64,000 nucleotides of DNA, from contig QZCP01000122.1 of assembly GCA_003956705.1 (NCBI GenBank), forward strand, positions 101,028 through 165,027, written 5' to 3'. Within the stretch, counting starts at the first letter, position 1. The number at the start of each line of letters is the position of its first letter. Source of the DNA: Brevipalpus yothersi. Taxonomy: Eukaryota; Arthropoda; Arachnida; Trombidiformes; Tenuipalpidae. The notes under the pieces were generated by a model. The model ran no database searches. It saw only the letters and a list, made by a program, of their open reading frames with translations, and had not been told where the DNA came from. The position numbers and the translations under genes were made by a program. Shown piece by piece: positions 49,477 to 60,885 of the stretch.

Positions 49477-49844
49477 GGAAAAATTTCAAAAAACTTTCTG
49501 GTGGATCAATCTGTGACATTTCTCATTCGATCTGAGTGTCAAATCATGACTCAGATTCTCACTCTGGCATCTAATCAGGCTATCCATGATTCAGAACAAA
49601 AGGAACTTCCATTCATCTCCACCGTGAGATCAAAGAATTGAAAAATTTTCCCCATAATCTATGGATATCTCAATGGTATCCATCTGAATTTGGTTCCTGG
49701 TAAAGAGCATTCCATCTACTGGTTCATCGATTTTCTTATCTACTCATTCAAATATTCATCTATCATTCTTTCTATTTGTTAGTCATCACAGGAAAAATCT
49801 TCCATCTTCCTCGAAGGCTCAAGTAAAAAGAAGGAAAGTTGAAT

Positions 49845-49850
49845 TTTATT
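49845..49850 (-). promoter_or_regulatory. Polyadenylation signal of gene F
   Basis: Minus-strand AATAAA about 480 nt after the F stop, conserved with the orphan copy at 32627. Confidence 0.4.
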
Positions 49851-50330
49851 GAAATGATACAAAGAAATGGAATAAATAAAAGAGTCAATCACTAACTTGG
49901 GTTAAAATGAAGACTGACTTGTTCCCCTGAGAACTCAAGCTTGAGTAGCTGAGTGGAAGTCGGAATGGGAATCAGTGAAGAAAACACGGAAGAGACTGGG
50001 AACTAAGATAGCGAATCATTTCAAAAAAAGTTGTCATCAGAATATTGATTGAAATAAATGAAACATGATAAAGTTATGCATCGTTTGTGTACTCATCTTT
50101 CCCGAGTTGAAATGATTCAAAAAATTGAATAAGAAAAAGAAACAATCTGTACCAATAGCAAGATTGAGTAGCAAATTTTCCACAAAATTCATTATTTTTC
50201 AATCGAAATCATATATTACTGATAAGGATTTAGGAAAAACCAACTTTTTCGTCTGCCTAAAGACACAACTATCATTTCACTTCACCTTCCAACCTGAACA
50301 ATGAATTTTATCACATAATCCAATGAAAAT

Positions 50331-53014
50331 TTACTTGGTTATAAGTTTCGAGAAGCGTTTTTGTAGATCAATTTTTCGGTTCGGAGAAGGTGAGCTTTCT
50401 GATGTGGGCTGAGTATTGTTTCCGTTTTTTTCTTTCTTCGACCATCTTTTAAGAAGAATCAGAGAGGTCACAACAACTAAACACAAGATTGACAAGATTA
50501 ATAACCAAAGAAAGCTCCGTCCTTCAGGTCCATTTTCATCTTCTTCGGGCTCGTCTCTGTGAAGAGAGGAAGAGGAGCGAATCAATCGTCATCAAACGTC
50601 ATTTGATGATCCCTAAAATTTGAGCAACTAGCTGATATCGGATGAGGAGGATTTGGAAGCTGATAAATGAATGATTGATTCAGTTCTGTAATACAGAAAA
50701 TGGAAAGGCTATCATGTGTTGACAGGAGAAATTTTCATGATATTGACATGCTTATGACTGTTATTCGTGTGAATACAGGAAAGAGCTCTCCAGTTTCCGG
50801 ATGAGCTCTCTGTTCTCCTGAGCAGTTTTTGGGACACCCTGAGAGCAAAGGTACACAGGCCTGCTTGACACACATCTTCTCATCGTTATTCTCACAAGCA
50901 GACCCGTTCTGGACGAATGTTGAAAGGGTACTTACTCGGGGTCTGGGAGTATGAATACAGGAAACGACTCTCGAGTCTCGGGATGAGTTTTCCTTTCTCC
51001 TGGACAGTTTCCAGGACATCCTGAAGGCAGAGGTACACAGGCCTGCTTGACACACATCTTCTCATCGTTATTCCCACAAGCAGACCCATTCTGGACGAAT
51101 GTTGGATCCTCTCGTAGGAATATAGTGCTCTCCAACAAACGGAAGTAAACGCATTCAAGAAGAATTGAACGATCTATCCTTTTTTCACCTGGTAGAATAT
51201 GAGATTCGTATTACATGCATCAATTCGAAAGGGGGGGCTATATACCAACGTTTTGTTATATTGAAATCAAGTGTTCTCAGGCTATCATTTTGCTTAACAC
51301 AGGATATTTTGCCACAGTGAATGTTTTCTTTTTTGCAGCCAAATTGCTCCTCTTTTCTGAAATTTGGATCACCAAGAATGGGACCACAACCAACTATGGA
51401 TGAGCCATTATCTTCATTTTTTACATAGCAATCTTCCTCACTAATAGAGCCACCAATGTAAGCCCAACTACATACATCCTGACGGCTTCCACATAGACCA
51501 TTATAACAGTAGCCACCTTGTGAGTAAGATTTTCCACATCCATACCCATTGGCTACCACATAGTTAACTGGACACTTGTGTGTTTTACCGCTACACATCT
51601 CTGGTAAGTCACATACATCCCTCGCTTTTCGACATGTGTACTTCTCGTTCTCTAGTCGAGGCTTGCAAGTTTTCATATCACAACAAGGACCAGATGCACA
51701 ACTCGAGCCTTTAGTTAATTGACATTTGTCATCACAGCATTTTTTACATGCTTCTGAAACACATTCACACTGTTCGCCTTTTTCTAGAATACCATTTCCA
51801 CAGGATGGCTTGAGAGGCTTCGGTTTTCCTTTCAGGCAGAAGTAACGCTTTCGCCTTCGCTTGATGAGATCTTTACTACATGGTGACCACCTCAATTCTT
51901 GAGATTCATTTAGCAGTCCTGCGTCCATAATCCATTTGGTCGATTTGGGAATCGGAATTTTCTCGCATTCATTCTCATAATCGTGTGACATGCCGAGAGT
52001 ATGCCCAATCTCATGTGCGAAGGTTTCGGCGCGGTGCATCGTGTGAAATTTCCGATTTTTGGGGACATGATAAACATAAATGCTAGTGCTAATTCTACAA
52101 ATAGCATATGGTAAAGCCCGTCCAACGACTGTCTCGTTATCTGTTGAAGAGGAGAGAATGAAATCATTAACACGAATCATGTTTTCAATGGACTGATTAA
52201 AGTTTTGAGCAGCATTCTGACATTGAGAATATGATCAGGACTCACAAAAAACACATATCTCAGGAAGTAACAAAGTAACCATAATCTGATCATTAATATC
52301 ATCTATATAATCTTTATATCCTCCCCTGAGAAACTGATCTACTATTTCTTCTGTAGATTTTGCTGGATCTTGTGTCCCAAAAGGTTTCCAACCTTTGTTG
52401 ACAACCACTATATTGAACTCGAAAAACAATTGATTGGCAACATTAACAATATCTTGGATAGAATAATCAAGTTGTTCTAAACTTTCGGAATTGATAATTG
52501 CTTGATCGATCACAAATAAACATGGGATGAAAGCAGTCTGATAATCTTCAATCCAAGATCCAGCAAATGGCTGGGAATATAGAGAGGTATTGGTCGAATC
52601 AACTGGGTCCCCTCTTATTTGATCGATGAATTCCACAGTGTCATTCTCCCCAGGAGGGAATTTGGTCACATTGTATTCTCTTGATGAGCTGTTTCCAAGA
52701 GGTTCTATCTCGAAGTAATCAGTGAGGTTCATGAAAGTTCCTCTAACAGTTCCACCACAGTAAGCAAATGAGCCCATTATCCAATCTGAGCCATTGTAGC
52801 CTTTTCTCAACATAAAACAATCACAGTTATTTGTGATCACAAGACGACAGAAAGGTGCTTCTTTGAGAGGAATGGAAAAAATTTCATCCTGGAAATGAAT
52901 TTCCAGTATGGGTAGTGTAGTTCCTTTCTCAGTGTTCCAAATGACCTTCGGTCGATCGTTCAAATGAACATGTGAAATATAAACCAGAATGAAAAGAATC
53001 GAAACTGATCGCAT
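50331..53014 (-). CDS. ADAM-family membrane metalloprotease, gene F (catalytic box intact)
   Basis: Minus-strand exons: 52246-53014, 51250-52140, 50936-51188 and 50331-50556, giving 712 aa with no stop. I start at the ATG at 53014 because it gives a clean signal peptide (MRSVSILFILVYISHVHL) and matches E and G; a longer frame to 53059 is possible. The prodomain has CGGTVRGTFMNLTDYFEIEP. The protease domain carries HEIGHTLGMSHDYE with Met-turn WIMDAG, all residues needed for zinc hydrolysis. A basic linker KRRRKRYF precedes the disintegrin domain (CGNGILEKGEQCEC, loop CRKARDVCDLPEMC). The Cys-rich domain, transmembrane (SFLWLLILSILCLVVVTSL) and basic tail KRWSKKEKNGNN follow. The weakest point is the exon 2 donor, GTTGGT, where E and G have GTTTGT; splicing there needs cDNA proof. 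Likely a cell-surface sheddase-type enzyme. Confidence 0.8.
50745..50925 (-). pseudogene. Partial duplicate of exon 3 inside intron 3 of gene F
   Basis: This minus-strand stretch repeats most of the Cys-rich exon 3 of gene F, which lies just upstream at 50936-51188. It goes from the TFVQNGSAC region through CPKNCSGEQRAHPETGELFPVF. The copy lacks the 5' third of the exon, has no in-phase acceptor, and its 3' end reads into non-splice sequence instead of the PDPE plus GTAAGT donor. It is a non-functional exon relic, probably from unequal exchange with a gene-E-like exon. Confidence 0.8.
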
Positions 53015-54382
53015 CTCAAGAAAATGCTCCTGAAACTCACTAGATGCTTTTGAAAACAATTCAATGGCCTATTGAGAAAAATTCTGATTCAAATGTCCTG
53101 GGGTGAAAAATTAGTCCGATGGATGGGAGCCAATAATGATCATATTCCAGGATGAGAAAGGCAAATGGATCCAGAATCAGAGTATACAGATGGAAAAAAT
53201 GTTAACTGTTCCTCTTCAAAACACTATGTGATCGAAGCTTATCTCCTCGCACAAATCAAACTCCACCAGATAAGATGAGGTACCAGTTGAAAAAGACATG
53301 AGTTCCCCACTTTTGATCATTATCAAAACAATCATCTGAACCGTCATTCTGTTATTCAACCAGGATAATATCAATGAGCACAAGATAATATAATATAAAA
53401 GCTAAGGCGGGAAAAATTTCAAAAAACTTTCTAGTGGATTATTTTATAATCTTTTCTCATTCGATCTGAGTGTCAAATCATGACTCAGATTCTGACATCG
53501 AATGAGGCTATCCATGATTCAGAACAAAAAAACTCTCATTTCCACCATGAATGATCCTCTGATGACTTATCATCTGATGAGGACAGTTATGGTGGGAAAT
53601 TTAGGAGATGGGATCCCTGGAAGGCAATGAGATTGGGTGAACAGAGTTTCTCTATCAGAACCGAAACTATCACTCCCAACACTATTCTACCTCTCATTAG
53701 GATAATAATTTCAATCACAAGATAATGTATAAAATAGCTTGGGAGAAAGTTTCATGAAACTTTTTGGTGAACCAGTCTGTGATCTTCCATCAGTTGATCT
53801 ATTCTTGATAATCGGTTACTCATTGACACTAATTTTCCTTTCATGAACAGTGAGGCTCAGATTCTCATTTTGGTGCCAGATGGGGATGTATCTCAGGATG
53901 AAAAAAACCCAAGAAGCCTAGTTCTCATTGAGGATGGGAGAATCGAGATTCCTCTCCACTATGAATTTGGAAGTAGTGACAATTTTCCCTAATGTCTTTT
54001 CAGACATATGAATCGGGTTTTCCGATAAAGATCAAACTATGTTCTGGTTCATTGACTTTCTTATTTGACTATCCAATCATTTATCTGTCCATTAATTCAT
54101 AATCACATGTGAATGGATCAATTATTGATAAATTCTTAGGCAATTCACAGCCAATTGGCTTAGCAGTAATCGTTGTTGATCTTAATCAGGGTTGATCAAA
54201 AGAGGACCATGCTATTATGCTCAGTTTAGAAACTCTCCTGAAGGAATTTCATCGAAAGCTGATGTAGGAATCGAGAGCAAAAAACTCTACGAATAATGTT
54301 GATGTTGTCTACGGCTTGAGAAGCAACCTTAAAATGAAACAAATAGGAGCAATTTCAAACTTTTCGATATATTGAGAGTTCC
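53015..54382 (-). other. Spacer between ADAM genes F and G with two promoter-block copies
   Basis: 1.4 kb. The half next to F (53060-53500) is the F upstream region with the TATA-like block near 53386-53400. The half next to G (about 53690-54120) holds a second, more degraded copy of the same upstream and 3' flank landmarks (for example GATAATGTATAAAATAGCTT, and the CATTGACTTTCTTATTTGACT region). The second copy has no gene attached. It suggests that a gene between F and G was deleted. Confidence 0.5.
53386..53412 (-). promoter_or_regulatory. Promoter-like TATA and CCCGCC block of gene F
   Basis: On the minus strand TTTTTCCCGCCTTAGC is followed by TTTTATATTATATTATC, about 380 bp before the F ATG. 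Confidence 0.45.
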
Positions 54383-57012
54383 TCAGCTCTCAGGTGTGAC
54401 TGATACTTTGCCTCTATCTGATGTGGTTCGATGACTATGCTTCGCAGATCCCTTCTTGGACAAAATCTTGCAGAAGATCAGAGAGGCTAAAATAATTGAA
54501 CCACAGATCAAAGTAAGGATGAGTAACAAGTAAGATTCCCCAGTTCCATTGCCTTCCTCATCATGAGGAAGTTCATCTCTGGAAAGGAAGAGAGAGACAC
54601 AGATGGGTCAATATTCATCATAGGGTATAAAACTCAAGAAAATTTCAGAAACTGATTAAGGAAAAATTAATCATGTTCCATTGTACAGTTGATTCGAATT
54701 TGGATTTGAATTTAACGCTCGCAAATAAAGGGCAGAGTTCCCAAAATCGACTTGACCAAGATTTCTGTTGGGAAACAGTATCATTATTGTGAAATCTTCC
54801 ATGCCGTCAATCACTCGAATACAAAACTTGGAGAAACTTGGCGAAAAACATTTCAGTGCAATTTTTTGAGGTTTGATAGTCCATGAATAATTTGACTGGT
54901 TTTCTCTCTAAATCTGAACTAAATGTTACTTACTCGGGGTCTGGGAGTATTAATACAGGAAACGACTCTCCAGTTTCTGGATGCTTTTTTCTTTTTCCTG
55001 GACAGTTTCCAGGACATCCTGAGGGCAGAGGTACACAGGCCTGCCTGACACACATCTTCTCATCGTTCACTCCACAAGCAGATCCGTTCTGGACGAATGT
55101 TGGATCCTCTCGTAGGAATCTAGTGCTTTCCCCCAAACTGAATAATACACATCGTAGAAAGAAGTAATGATCTATCCTTTCTTGATCTGGTAGAATGAAT
55201 ATGAAATTGGTGTTACATATGTCAGTTGAAAAGGGAGGCTATATACAAACCTTTTGTTATATTGTAATCATGTGTTAGAAGGCTGTCATTTCTCATATTA
55301 ACACAGAATAATTTGCCACAGTGAATGTTTTCTTTTTTGCAGCCAAATTGGTCCTCTTTTCTGAAATTTGGATCACCAAAAATGGGACCACAACCAGCTA
55401 TGGATGAACCATTATCTTCATTTTTAACATAGCAATCTTCCTCACCAATAGAGCCACCAGTGTAAGCCCAACTACATACATCTTGACGGCTTCCACATAG
55501 ACCATTGTAACAGTACCCACCTTGTGAGTACGATTTCCCACATCCATACCCATTGGCTACCACATAATTAGCTGGACATTTGTGTGTTTTACCGCTACAC
55601 ATCTCTGGTAAGTCACATACATCCCTCACTTTTCGACATGTGTACTTGTCCTCATCTAGTCGAGGCTTGCAAGTTTTCATATCACAACAAGGACCAGATG
55701 CACAACTCGAGCCTTTAGTTAATTGACATTTGTCATCACAGCATTTTTTACATGCTTCTGAAACACATTCACACTGTTCGCCTTTTTCTAGAATACCATT
55801 TCCACAGGATGGCTTGAGAGGCTTTGGTTTTCCTTTCAGGCAGAAGTAACGCTTTCGCCTTCGCTTGATGAGATCTTTACTACATGGTGACCACCCCAAT
55901 TCTTGAGATTCACCTAGCAGTCCTGCTCCCATAATCCATTTGGTTCGCTTGGGAATCGGAATTTTCTTGCATTCATTCTGATCATCGTGTGACATGCCGA
56001 GAGTATGTCCAACCTCATGAGCGAAGACTTCGGCGCGGTGCATCTTGTAAAATCCCCGATTTCTGGGGAAATGATAAACATAAAGGCCAGTGCTAGGTCT
56101 GCAAATACCATTTCCTGTAGCCCATCCAATGTATGTCCCAGAAGCTGTTGAAGAGAGGAAAGATTGAAATTCATATCATGAATCTTGTTTTCAATGGGAA
56201 TTTCGAGCAGCATTAAGACGCTAGGAATATAATCAGGACTCACCTGCAAAATATTTCTCAGGGAATAACAAAATAACCATAATCTGATCATTGATATCAT
56301 TAATATAATCTTTATATCCTCCCCTGAGAAACTGATCTACTATTTCTTCTGTAGATTTTGCTGGATCTTGTGTCCCAAAAGGTTTCCAACCTTTGTTGAC
56401 AACCACTATATTGAACTCGAAAAACACTTGATTGGCAACATTAACAATATCTTGGATAGAATAATCAATTAGTTTTAAACTTTCAGAATTGATAATTGCT
56501 TGATCGATCACAAATAAACATGGAATGAAAGCAGTCTGATAATCTTCAATCCATGATGCAGCAAATGGCTGGGAATATAGAGAGGTATTGGTCGAATCAA
56601 CTGGGTCACCTCTTATAGGATCGATTAATTCTACAGTGCGATTCTCCTCAGGAGGAAATTTTGTCACATTGTATTCTCTCGATGAGCTGTTTCCAAGAGG
56701 TTCTATCTCGAAGTAATCAGTGAGGTTCATGAAAGTACCCCTAACAGTTCCACCACAGTAAGCGAATGAGCCCATAATCCAATCTGAGCCATTGTAGCCT
56801 TTTCTCAACATAAAACAATCACAGTTATTTGTGATCACAAGACGACAGAAAGGTGCTTCTTTGAGGGGAATGGAAAAAATTTCATCCTGGAAATGAATTC
56901 CAAGTATGGGTAGTGTAGTTCCTTCCTCAGTGTTCCAATTGACATCAGGGCGATCATCCAAATGAACATGTGCAATATAAATCAGAATGAAAAGAATCGA
57001 AACTAATCGCAT
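54383..57012 (-). CDS. ADAM-family membrane metalloprotease, gene G (catalytic box intact, different tail)
   Basis: Minus-strand exons: 56244-57012, 55251-56144, 54934-55186 and 54383-54578, giving 703 aa. The ATG at 57012 starts MRLVSILFILIYIAHVHL, a signal peptide. Prodomain as in F. The start of exon 2 (GTYIGWATGNGICRPSTGLY) has diverged from E/F, but the active site is HEVGHTLGMSHDDQ with WIMGAG, so activity is expected. The disintegrin loop is CRKVRDVCDLPEMC. Exon 3 ends ILPDPE as in F. The last exon is unlike E/F: stalk DELPHDEEGNGTGES, transmembrane LLLILTLICGSIILASLIF and a short His/Ser/Thr-rich tail (KKGSAKHSHRTTSDRG). Its stop is at 54383. Exon 2 uses donor GTTTGT. This is the outermost member of the minus arm. 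Confidence 0.82.
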
Positions 57013-58378
57013 TTCAAACAAAGAGAATGCTCGTGAAATTCCACGAGTTGCTTGTGAATATCTGGTCTATTGAGAAAAATTCTGACTCAAACATTCTGGA
57101 GTGAGAAAATCAGTCCGATGAATGAGAGCCAATAATGATCATATTTCAGGATGAGAAAAGCAAATGGATCCAGAAGTACAGTATACAGATTGGAAAAATA
57201 TTCACTGTTCCTCTTCATCAACACTCTGTGATCGGAACAATTCGAAACTTATCTCCTTGAACCAATCGAACTTCACCAGTTACGGAACCAGGTCAAAGAG
57301 ATATGAGTTCCTCAGTTTTGATCATCACCAAAACAATCATCCATTCTGTTATTCAACAAGGACAATATCATCAAGCACAAGATTATATAAGAAATGAGGC
57401 GGCAAAAATTTCAAAAAACTTTCTGGTGGATTATTTTATAATCTTCTGTAATCTCAATCGATCTGAGTGTCATATCATGACTCAAATTCTCTCTAACATT
57501 GGATGAGGCTATCCATGATTCTAAAGAAAGACAAAAAAAAGTGTCAGATCCGGCTTCTTCACTCATTTTCATCATGAAAATGGAATGGCTGAAATTTCTC
57601 TCTCTCTCTCACAATCCATAGATGTCTCAATGGTATTTATCTGAATGTGGTTCTGGATGCAGAGCATTCCATCCACAGGTTCATAGATTTTTTTATCCAA
57701 ATGTCGGATATTCATCTATTCATCTGTTTATTTGTTTTTTTCAGCATCTCAGACAGAATCTTCGATAATCGTTTGTCCCGAACCGTCATCTGCATTAGAT
57801 GGTACACTCAGCATGGGTCATGCTCTTTCATTATCAAATGAAAATGATGACACGTAAAGTTAATGATGATGATGAGGCAGAATGTTCCTCCCTGTGACAA
57901 AATTGAAACGATGGACAGCACTGATATTGACCAGGAGCAAGAAGGCTATGTGACGAAAATATAATATATGATAGCGCAGAAAATGAGCTGATATGGAGGG
58001 ATATGGAGTCACAGGATTGGGCTCAAATATCTGAATCAAGCCTACTGTTTATCTTGTAGACTTTTTTGAAGTCGAGAAACTTTCCCAAATATATATTACA
58101 GTCTGTCCAAGTGAGTTAAGGAAACTTGAAGAAACTTGATACAAGAATATGAAAAATAATGATGAACATTCAGATACACATGCACAAACTCATATCTTGG
58201 AATGAGTTAGGCTGAAGCAAAAAAGGGGAGGTTCAATTAAGATACTCATGAAAATTATAAGTTCTCAAATCAACTGTTCAGTCAGATTAAGGCTTGATAG
58301 AAGAAGACTGATCATGTCGATTTTGAAACGGAATACTGATTATTTTTTCATTTAACCATATACTCAATACTTTGTTGG
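57013..58378. other. Upstream region of gene G and right edge of the ADAM cluster
   Basis: 57013-57700 shares the upstream landmarks of E and F; a TATATAA box on the minus strand lies at 57383-57389 with a CCGCC element just upstream. The similarity fades after about 57720. The remainder to 58378 has no exon that I can support. It contains a short CT tract (57597-57610) and an ACAGTCTGTCC word near 58098 that could be a transposon end. Confidence 0.5.
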
Positions 58379-59220
58379 TTACCCATGAGCAGAAATCAGA
58401 TCAAAAATCCGTTTTGGAAGCGAGCTATACAGATGATGGATAATCTCAATTTCGATTTCCGCCCATTCAGATTCAATTACCTTTTTTGCTGAACTTTCAG
58501 TTCATGTTGTCTTCCATTGGCATATACTCTTAGAGCCAGAATTCCCCATGAATTTTCTATCGGGTTCAAGTCCGAACTCCTCGCTGGCCAGCCTAGAACC
58601 TTTACATTTTGATTACTCAACCACAGCGTTGTGGAAGAAGAATGATGAATAGATGCATTGTCTTGTTAGAGAATCCAATTTTCACCCCCAATTATCGGTG
58701 CTATTGGTGGCAAATGAGATTCTGAAACTTTTTGATACATATCAGAATTCGCATTCTCATCAATGATGACTAAATTCATCGGAACCATCTAGGTTGAACT
58801 TTTCTTCATCACTGGAAATCACACTACACCAGCGAGTGTCCCATGTCATATGGACTCGTCTGAACGATAGCATAGCTTGATGATGTCCATCGGATAGAGG
58901 TGGCTTACCTTTGCTTTTGATATATTTCAACTGATCGTTCGATGAAATTACATTGTGAAAAGTGGATTTTGAAATTTTTCTAACAACTAGGGCACTAATT
59001 TTCCTTGCTGATATATGTTTCCGTTCAAAGCAAGCGAAAGAATCCGACGTTCATCGCGTTCAGAATAGCCCTTCCTCCTTCTTTTAGTTTTTTTGTGCCA
59101 TAATTCTCTTCATCATTGGCATAAATCTGAACAACACATCTTGAGCGATTAATTTTGAGAGCAATATGGTTGAGAGAAACATTTTTGGTCTAAAAATGAA
59201 TCTATCTGATCACGTTCATA
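58379..59220 (-). mobile_element. Decayed Tc1/mariner-type transposase
   Basis: Reading the minus strand with frame changes gives a recognisable Tc1-like transposase. An HTH-like start contains VVQIYANDEENYGTKK. KISKSTFHNVISSNDQLKYI and KGKPPLSDGHHQAML follow, then WCSVISSDEEKFNLDGSDE. Next comes QDNASIHHS with a TAA just before it, in place of a Gln codon. Then WPARSSDLNPIENSWGILA, VYANGRQHEL, a break, and LPKRIFDLISAHG at the end (stop 58379-58381). The catalytic triad positions (DE, QDNA, NPIE) are still visible, but an internal deletion, stops and at least two frameshifts make it dead. I could not define matching terminal inverted repeats; TGACACTG at about 59319 and the word at 58098 are candidates only. 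Confidence 0.8.
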
Positions 59221-60885
59221 TGCACCAAGCTCAGCACCATAACACATCAGGGAAAATTTGGACGAAACACCAATCAAAACTAACAAGAACTACAATCAAA
59301 TGTTTAGAAAATATTTTTGACACTGAAAATATCCAAAATATTAGCTGAAAATCAAGTGGATCATCTCAGAATCGTATAACCTTTAGCTGAGTGAGCAGTT
59401 CTCATGGCTTGATCTGAAGAATTTCTGTGAATTTGATTCGTTGGAGGATTTTCATCGCCAACGGAGATGAAAACGTCCTAGCAAGCAGCTTACAATTCTG
59501 GTTGAAGGAGCTAAGACGCCGAAAAGAAATTCCATTTTTGCCTATGATTTTTAATTTCCACCAAACTTAATGAATGCATGAATCTCGATGAGTTATTTTC
59601 GGAAAGAGGGTTGAAAATTTTCTTGAATCTTTCCCAATGAGAAAGAGGGATTCTAAAGTGCTGGTTTTGGTTATCTCACCGGAACGTCATGGCACCATTC
59701 TACACTTCAGCTTGATGGATAGTACTCTCTACAAACTTTCAGAAAATGTATACGTTGATACCTCCAAGGGGGTGCTTTATCTTCAAGAAAAGCAAAAAAT
59801 AATTTCTAACAATCAATGATGATAGATATTTTCCTCATGACTTGTGAACCAGATTAGATATAAACATAATCCTCCCACCAATGGAAAGGTCTTGTTAGAA
59901 TACATAAGATGGCATCTGATTGTATTCATACACAACGAATACGATAAAAATTCGTCTCAATTATTTATCATTGGAGCATAGCTTGAGGGTTATCATCCTG
60001 CCCAATGTCCCTAGCACTGCACAGAACTCAATTTTTTCTGACAGGAAGGACAGTGAAGTCTTGGATAAGATGCATCTTTTTTCCTTCTAGGGGGTAGAAC
60101 ATGGTCAAAAACAGCCATCATGAACTCCGAGTTATGCATTCTCATGGATGAAGTCGGTGTGATATGGAAAACTTTGTACAAGACCCCTGTTGGCATTATC
60201 CAGCCAATACCACGAGGAGATAGGGTTGGATTTCACTGGCCAACCTACCCTATTTGGCCGGCTAATGATCCACCTTATGAGCAGTTATGATAAGGTGCAT
60301 GATAAGCTGGCTCAATCTGGTAGGCCCCCTATCCAGGATCAGAACTTGGAATTCTGATTTAGGAGAGGGTGATTATCATAGCCCATCGGAGAGGAAAATG
60401 GTTGAGCTCTTGTGAAAAAAGGAGAACAAATGTAAGAGGTAGAGAAATGCTCCATTTTATTCATCATCGATTTCACATGATGTTTTTGATTGAACAGTTC
60501 TTTCTTCACTCTTCCTCACTCTCATCATGCACTTCGTGATCATTTTCGCTCAAAATTCTCAGAAGATCAGCTGCCGGTGTTGGAACAGTTGGTCAACTCC
60601 CCAATAGGTAACATACCGCCACAAGGATTCAGGATGCGAAGACCACTCAACTAGCTACGGCAGAAAGCAGCTACACGATCCAAGCCAGATGCACTGCTAT
60701 CAACCACGGTGAAGGGTGTATAGAGATGGTTGCTCTCGTGTCATGATGGGACTTACATCCGCACGAGAGTTGGTGAAGTGGTTCTGATACCCCCTCGATC
60801 GAGGAAATACTTGCAATTCTCTCTGAATACTTGTAGCTATAGAAAGAGATGAATACTGTTGAATTCTGCTGGAATGAGATGAATT
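59221..60885. other. Spacer between transposon relics, no gene recognised
   Basis: 1.7 kb with a few short open frames (for example 59637-59819 plus and 60011-60196 minus, the latter containing HCPSCQKK) that match nothing I know. The part near 60500-60885 may still belong to the neighbouring transposon: read on the minus strand it includes an acidic stretch (ENDHEVHDESEEE) typical of a protein C-terminus. Confidence 0.4.

Larger units (their letters stand above)
49096..50622 (-). repeat. F-E spacer, source-type copy of the inverted block at 31989-33384
   Basis: Contains the last exon of F, its 3' flank (AATAAA at 49845-49850, minus strand) and the E upstream region with TATA-like and CCCGCC elements near 49455-49475. 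It is similar in reverse complement to 31989-33384 along nearly its whole length, and longer by about 130 bp. Confidence 0.8.

Noticed and set aside
49154..49519. 121-codon minus-strand frame upstream of gene E, with a shorter relative at 33072-33263
   Set aside because: The similarity between copies is at the DNA level with frameshifts between them, and the block contains the TATA-like element, so it is promoter or 5' UTR sequence.
33462..57012. Snake-venom-metalloprotease-like secreted proteins
   Set aside because: All genes end in a transmembrane exon and cytoplasmic tail, as in membrane ADAMs; nothing suggests a venom origin.
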